A DNA stretch of 64,000 nucleotides from Gilvirhabdus luticola (lineage in GTDB: Bacteria > Bacteroidota > Bacteroidia > Flavobacteriales > Flavobacteriaceae), in NCBI RefSeq assembly GCF_032583975.1, contig NZ_JAWHTF010000004.1. One strand, 5' to 3'. Both the position numbers and the translations under genes were made by a program. The stretch's first letter is position 1; the number at the start of each line of letters is the position of its first letter. The notes beneath the pieces are model-generated. The model searched no databases. It was given only the letters and a program-made list of their open reading frames with translations, and was not told where the DNA came from. This document shows positions 60,817 through 64,000 of the stretch, piece by piece.

Positions 60817-60862
60817 TATAATTGGTATATATTACAATTTATAATTGGTTTATTTGACAATT
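60817..60862. repeat. Tandem 23-base repeat overlapping the XRE operon promoter
   Basis: Two directly adjacent 23-base units, TATAATTGGTATATATTACA+ATT (60817-60839) and TATAATTGGTTTATTTGACA+ATT (60840-60862), agree at 20 of 23 positions. The second unit contains the -33 TTG of the promoter that follows. This is the arrangement of operator repeats for a repressor that shuts off its own promoter; the XRE-type protein encoded 72 bases downstream is the obvious candidate. Confidence 0.65.
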
Positions 60863-60884
60863 ATAATATTTATTTTTATATTTG
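60854..60884 (+). promoter_or_regulatory. Promoter of the XRE operon (Bacteroidota type)
   Basis: TTG at 60854-60856 and TATATTTG at 60877-60884 are separated by 20 bases, a full match to the Bacteroidota consensus. Transcription should begin near 60891, giving a leader of about 44 bases before the ATG at 60935. The -33 element lies inside the second 23-base repeat. Confidence 0.75.
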
Positions 60885-60934
60885 ATCAATAACTCAAAAG
60901 TGGCGACAACACATTAAATACGGCAACAAAAATT

Positions 60935-61420
60935 ATGATACAAGCAAGATTTGTAGATGACTCTACTATTGAGGTCACTGCACAAGACGGAGAAAAATTT
61001 ACTTGGAATACCTATTTTCCGGTTCCTAAACAAAATCAACAATACTACGCAGGAAGATTTCCATATTATTATCAAAAATATTTTGAAGACAATATTAATA
61101 TGAGTTTGTCTTATTGGATCTGGATAAAAATGAATTATGACGAAGGTCTTGGAATTTTTGGAGGAAAGGGTGATAAGGAAGAGGAAAGGATTTTTCTTAA
61201 TCATGAAAGGGTAAGAATTGGAGCAAGAATACGAGAATTGAGGAAAGAAAAATATATTGATGCTAAAAAGCTTGCTGAAGCTGCAAATATTGATGCAGCA
61301 AACCTTAGCCGCATTGAACAAGGACGTTATTCTGTTGGATTAGATATACTCTCTAAAATTGCACTTGCGCTTGGAGTTAAACTCGAATTGATTGATTTTG
61401 TTGAACCAAAAAAATCTTAA
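60935..61420 (+). CDS. XRE-type helix-turn-helix regulator with an unknown N-terminal domain
   Basis: A 161-residue protein. The last third is an XRE-type helix-turn-helix (residues about 94-153: RIGARIRELRKEKYIDAKKL then LSRIEQGRYSVGLDILSKIA), of the kind that regulates phage, toxin-antitoxin and defence genes. The first 90 residues (MIQARFVDDSTIEVTAQDGE and later tyrosine- and tryptophan-rich segments) form an extra domain I do not recognise. The tandem 23-base repeat just upstream suggests self-repression. The zinc-motif gene follows after 39 bases and the DUF2779 gene after that, on the same strand. Confidence 0.85.
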   Translation: MIQARFVDDSTIEVTAQDGEKFTWNTYFPVPKQNQQYYAGRFPYYYQKYFEDNINMSLSYWIWIKMNYDEGLGIFGGKGDKEEERIFLNHERVRIGARIRELRKEKYIDAKKLAEAANIDAANLSRIEQGRYSVGLDILSKIALALGVKLELIDFVEPKKS

Positions 61421-61459
61421 AATAATGGTCAATATGAATCGCTTTATAAAGGAAAGGAA

Positions 61460-62344
61460 ATGTTGACATATAATGACATCATAACGTTGAGAGATAAACT
61501 TGCGAATGGAGAAATTGATTTAGAATCCGCGCAAGCACAATATTGGAAGGATTTTAAAGAAGAACAAAGGTCTTGGCATACAAAAGACTGGAAAGAAAGA
61601 AAGGCAAAAATTATTAAGGACAAATGTGAAATATGCGGTAGCAAAGAGACATTAACGTTACAGCATCGTTCTCATCCAAAGAGCTATTCTGAATATTTAC
61701 GAGAGATAAAAAGGTCGTACACTAATGAATATATAGAAAACAATTCAGAAATTGATAAATCTAAATTTAGAGATCACATATTAGAAAATTATGATTATAT
61801 GCCGACTCCTTTATGCCCAAGTTGTATGGGTAAAAATCCAAACATTAGGGTAAGTAAAATTCCAAGATATCGTTGTGGGGATTGTAAACACGAATTTGAT
61901 GAGGCGGTTTATAGATCAGCAATCGAAATGATTTCTATTTTTTATGAAGATGAGGATGCATATGAAGTTAGAGATAAGTGTTTTGTCTCAAAGGACAAAT
62001 GGGAAAATATTCACAATCTATCAAATGTTAGATATTGGTATCAAAGGCAACAAGCAATAAATAAAGATGCTGAAAAGATTGGGAAAGAGGCATTTTTACT
62101 CTACCTAAATGATACTATTAAATACCTTTCCTTTGAAGATACAATAACTGCTTGTAAAAAATGTGCGTTTAACTATGATATAAACAGAATGGAATTATGT
62201 CCCGAATGTAAACAATATTACAAAGGGCTTCAGTATCCAACCTGTATTCAATGTCTGCCGGATGAAAAGCGCAAAGCCGCAATAGAAAGCATTGGGTTTG
62301 CAAAGGAGATGCGAGAAATACATAAAAGGCTTGGAATTGACTAA
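61460..62344 (+). CDS. Cys-rich protein with six CxxC motifs and a possible HNH-like core
   Basis: A 294-residue protein. CxxC pairs are at Cys56/59, 119/122, 139/142, 232/235, 247/250 and 262/265, enough for about three zinc sites. Residues 44-72 (WKERKAKIIKDKCEICGSKE followed by LTLQHRSH) and LCPSCMGK near 118 are like the C-x2-C, H, C-x2-C frame of HNH nucleases, but the last catalytic His is not in its usual place. Residues 136-146 (RYRCGDCKHEF) are like a zinc ribbon. I recognise no named family. It lies between the XRE gene (39-base gap) and the DUF2779 gene (26-base gap), almost certainly in one transcript. Confidence 0.75.
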   Translation: MLTYNDIITLRDKLANGEIDLESAQAQYWKDFKEEQRSWHTKDWKERKAKIIKDKCEICGSKETLTLQHRSHPKSYSEYLREIKRSYTNEYIENNSEIDKSKFRDHILENYDYMPTPLCPSCMGKNPNIRVSKIPRYRCGDCKHEFDEAVYRSAIEMISIFYEDEDAYEVRDKCFVSKDKWENIHNLSNVRYWYQRQQAINKDAEKIGKEAFLLYLNDTIKYLSFEDTITACKKCAFNYDINRMELCPECKQYYKGLQYPTCIQCLPDEKRKAAIESIGFAKEMREIHKRLGID

Positions 62345-62370
62345 ATAACATCAGAAAATGTAATTTATAA

Positions 62371-63855
62371 ATGAATAATATACCTCTTTCTAAATCAACA
62401 TATATTAGAGGTTTACAATGTGAGAAATCATTGTACCTCTACAAGCATTTTTATCATCTAAAAGACCCTATAGACCCTCAACTACAAGCTATTTTTGATC
62501 AAGGTCATGAAGTTGGCATATTAGCCCAGAAGCTTTTCCCAAATGGTGTTGATGCATCCCCTGAAAGTTATTATAACATGAGAGAATCTGTTATTAAAAC
62601 GAAATCTTTTATTGATAACGGTGAATCTGTAATTTATGAGGCAACTTTTGAATTTGATGGTGTTATAGCAGCTCTGGATATACTTGTTAAGGATAATGAA
62701 GGCTGGAAGGCCTATGAGGTAAAAAGTTCTACAAGTGTTTCTGAAACCTATTTAAACGATGCCGCAATTCAGTATTACACTATCATTAATTCGGGTGTAG
62801 AGCTAATGGATATTTCGATAGTATATATCAACAATCAATATGTAAAAAATGGAGGAATAGATGTACATGAACTTTTTACCATAACCTCCGTTTATGATGA
62901 GGTTCAACAACTATTGCCAAATATTCCAAATAAAATTGAACAATTTAAAAACGTTATTGGCAATAATTCTGTCCCCAAAATTGATATAGGAGAACATTGT
63001 TCTAAACCTTATGGCTGTGATTTTAGAGGACATTGTTGGAAGCATGTTCCAGAATACTCGGTATTTGATATTTCTAATTTAGGAACGAATAAAAAGTTTG
63101 ATTTATATAATAATGGGATTGTGACTTTTAACCAAATAGATTTGGAAAACAATCCTCTTAATCAAAATCAGTTTTTGCAGGTTGTTAGTGAGCTCAACCA
63201 ATCAAGTTATATTGATTACGAAAATATTTCACATTTTTTACGAGATTTGAAGTACCCTTTATATTTTCTTGATTTTGAAACAATAGGAACAGCAATTCCT
63301 ATTTATGATGGTAGCAGGCCATATCAGCAATTGCCGTTTCAATATTCGTTGCATATACAACACATCAAGGATGGAGATCTAACTCATTACGAGTATTTGG
63401 CAAAGCCAACAACAAATGAAGATCCTCGAATTGATTTTGTAAAAAAATTAGTAAACGATTGTGGTGATTCAGGAGACATTATTGTTTATAATATTGGTTT
63501 TGAGAAGGGGAAATTAAATGATTTAATGGCTTTGTATCCACAATTTTCTAGTGAGATAAGTAATATTATAGACAGATTAAAAGATCTAATGATTCCCTTT
63601 AAGAATAAATGGTATTATACTCCGGCAATGAAAGGGAGTTACTCTATTAAATCGGTGTTGCCTGCTCTTGTGCCGGAACTTTCCTATCAGGATTTAGAAA
63701 TAAAAGAGGGTGGTACAGCAAGTAATTTATTTCTCCAAATTGTAAAGGGTGAATTTAATGGTGATATTGATAAAACAAAAAAGGAATTGTTAGAATACTG
63801 TAAGATGGATACCTATGCTATGGTTAAAATATTAGAAGTTCTATATAAGTCATGA
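62371..63855 (+). CDS. DUF2779-type fusion of a Cas4-like Fe-S nuclease and a DEDDy exonuclease
   Basis: A 494-residue protein in two parts. Residues 1-225 resemble RecB/Cas4 PD-(D/E)xK nucleases: the GHEVG region near His46, Asp103 in ALDILVKD, Glu116-Val-Lys118 (YEVKSS) and Gln134 are the expected active-site pattern, while Cys17 with Cys210, Cys216 and Cys222 could hold a [4Fe-4S] cluster as in Cas4. Residues 295-494 look like a DnaQ-type 3'-5' exonuclease: FLDFETIG (Asp301, Glu303), VYNIGFEKGKL near 372, DRLKDLM near 401 and YCKMD (Tyr476, Asp480), the DEDDy set. It would process DNA or RNA ends. It is the last complete gene in the window. Confidence 0.85.
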   Translation: MNNIPLSKSTYIRGLQCEKSLYLYKHFYHLKDPIDPQLQAIFDQGHEVGILAQKLFPNGVDASPESYYNMRESVIKTKSFIDNGESVIYEATFEFDGVIAALDILVKDNEGWKAYEVKSSTSVSETYLNDAAIQYYTIINSGVELMDISIVYINNQYVKNGGIDVHELFTITSVYDEVQQLLPNIPNKIEQFKNVIGNNSVPKIDIGEHCSKPYGCDFRGHCWKHVPEYSVFDISNLGTNKKFDLYNNGIVTFNQIDLENNPLNQNQFLQVVSELNQSSYIDYENISHFLRDLKYPLYFLDFETIGTAIPIYDGSRPYQQLPFQYSLHIQHIKDGDLTHYEYLAKPTTNEDPRIDFVKKLVNDCGDSGDIIVYNIGFEKGKLNDLMALYPQFSSEISNIIDRLKDLMIPFKNKWYYTPAMKGSYSIKSVLPALVPELSYQDLEIKEGGTASNLFLQIVKGEFNGDIDKTKKELLEYCKMDTYAMVKILEVLYKS

Positions 63856-63889
63856 ACTGGCATAAAACTTTTCTTTTTAATATTCAGCT

Positions 63890-64000
63890 TTATTTGTTTT
63901 CTAATTTGCGACAAATCTTTACGGCACTAATTTCAGCATAAGTCCGTGCAGAAAAACTTTTATGCTTACCATGTTCGTTAGGCAGAATAATTGGGTCTTC
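63890..64000 (-). CDS. Partial C-terminal end of an unrecognised gene
   Basis: A minus-strand frame running from the window edge (the sequence continues beyond 64000) to a TAA at 63890-63892. The 36 visible residues include PIILPNEHGKHKSFSARTYA and end with KICRKLENK. No family recognised. It converges on the DUF2779 gene with a 34-base gap. Only the end is visible and the reading frame could be fortuitous. Confidence 0.4.
   Translation of the reverse strand, partial: EDPIILPNEHGKHKSFSARTYAEISAVKICRKLENK

Noticed and set aside
1..64000. CRISPR arrays, rRNA genes, insertion sequences and diversity-generating retroelements
   Set aside because: No regularly spaced repeats, rRNA sequence, transposase or reverse transcriptase was seen. 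The four-helix-bundle gene alone is not enough to call a retroelement.

Overview
The window looks like a chromosomal segment of a low-GC member of the Flavobacteriaceae (Bacteroidota). Four things support this: the gene content (PxpABC with an Nramp relative, a YifB ATPase, a RibB with a degenerate RibA-like tail), a secreted leucine-rich-repeat protein with a type IX secretion sorting domain, several promoters of the Bacteroidota form TTG-N19/20-TAnnTTTG, and a TTG start on the LptF/G gene. The species cannot be named from the sequence alone.

Layout. (1) 1-7 kb: panB, a four-helix-bundle gene bounded by short inverted repeats, an RluA-type pseudouridine synthase, then a minus-strand operon yifB - Nramp-like transporter - pxpA - pxpB - pxpC for 5-oxoproline use. 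(2) 7-16 kb: a DASS-family anion transporter, then a minus-strand group with a flavin monooxygenase, a small unknown protein, an MFS transporter, a PAPS-type sulfotransferase and two exported arylsulfotransferase paralogues. This looks like a metabolite modification or export group, probably sulfur-linked. (3) 16-28 kb: a long minus-strand operon that appears to encode the full reductive pyrimidine route. PreT/PreA reduce uracil, dihydropyrimidinase and beta-ureidopropionase open and decarbamoylate it to beta-alanine, a class III aminotransferase gives malonate semialdehyde, and an MmsA-type dehydrogenase gives acetyl-CoA. An NCS1 and an SSS permease supply substrate. A perfect inverted repeat lies at the head of this operon. 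Adenine deaminase sits just upstream.

(4) 29-58 kb: mostly core genes. These include dsbD, tilS, a monoglyceride-lipase-like hydrolase, pabB, an S1/P1 nuclease, a leucine-rich-repeat protein and its truncated neighbour, lpdA, an Lrp-type regulator divergent from a methionine gamma-lyase-like enzyme, nhaC, aqpZ, divergent katG and tpx, dgkA-ftsK-lolA-lptF/G-ribB, a cupredoxin-like lipoprotein, a DegT aminotransferase and a nitroreductase.

(5) 58.7-64 kb: tRNA-Ser(UGA) followed by accessory DNA of unknown genes, probably the edge of an integrated element. It ends in a plus-strand run of an XRE-type regulator, a protein with six CxxC motifs and a possible HNH core, and a DUF2779-type protein joining a Cas4-like Fe-S nuclease to a DEDDy exonuclease. 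A tandem 23-bp repeat overlaps the promoter of this run. It is the best candidate here for an uncharacterised (possibly defence) system, but no function is demonstrated. No rRNA, CRISPR array, transposase or integrase gene was seen.
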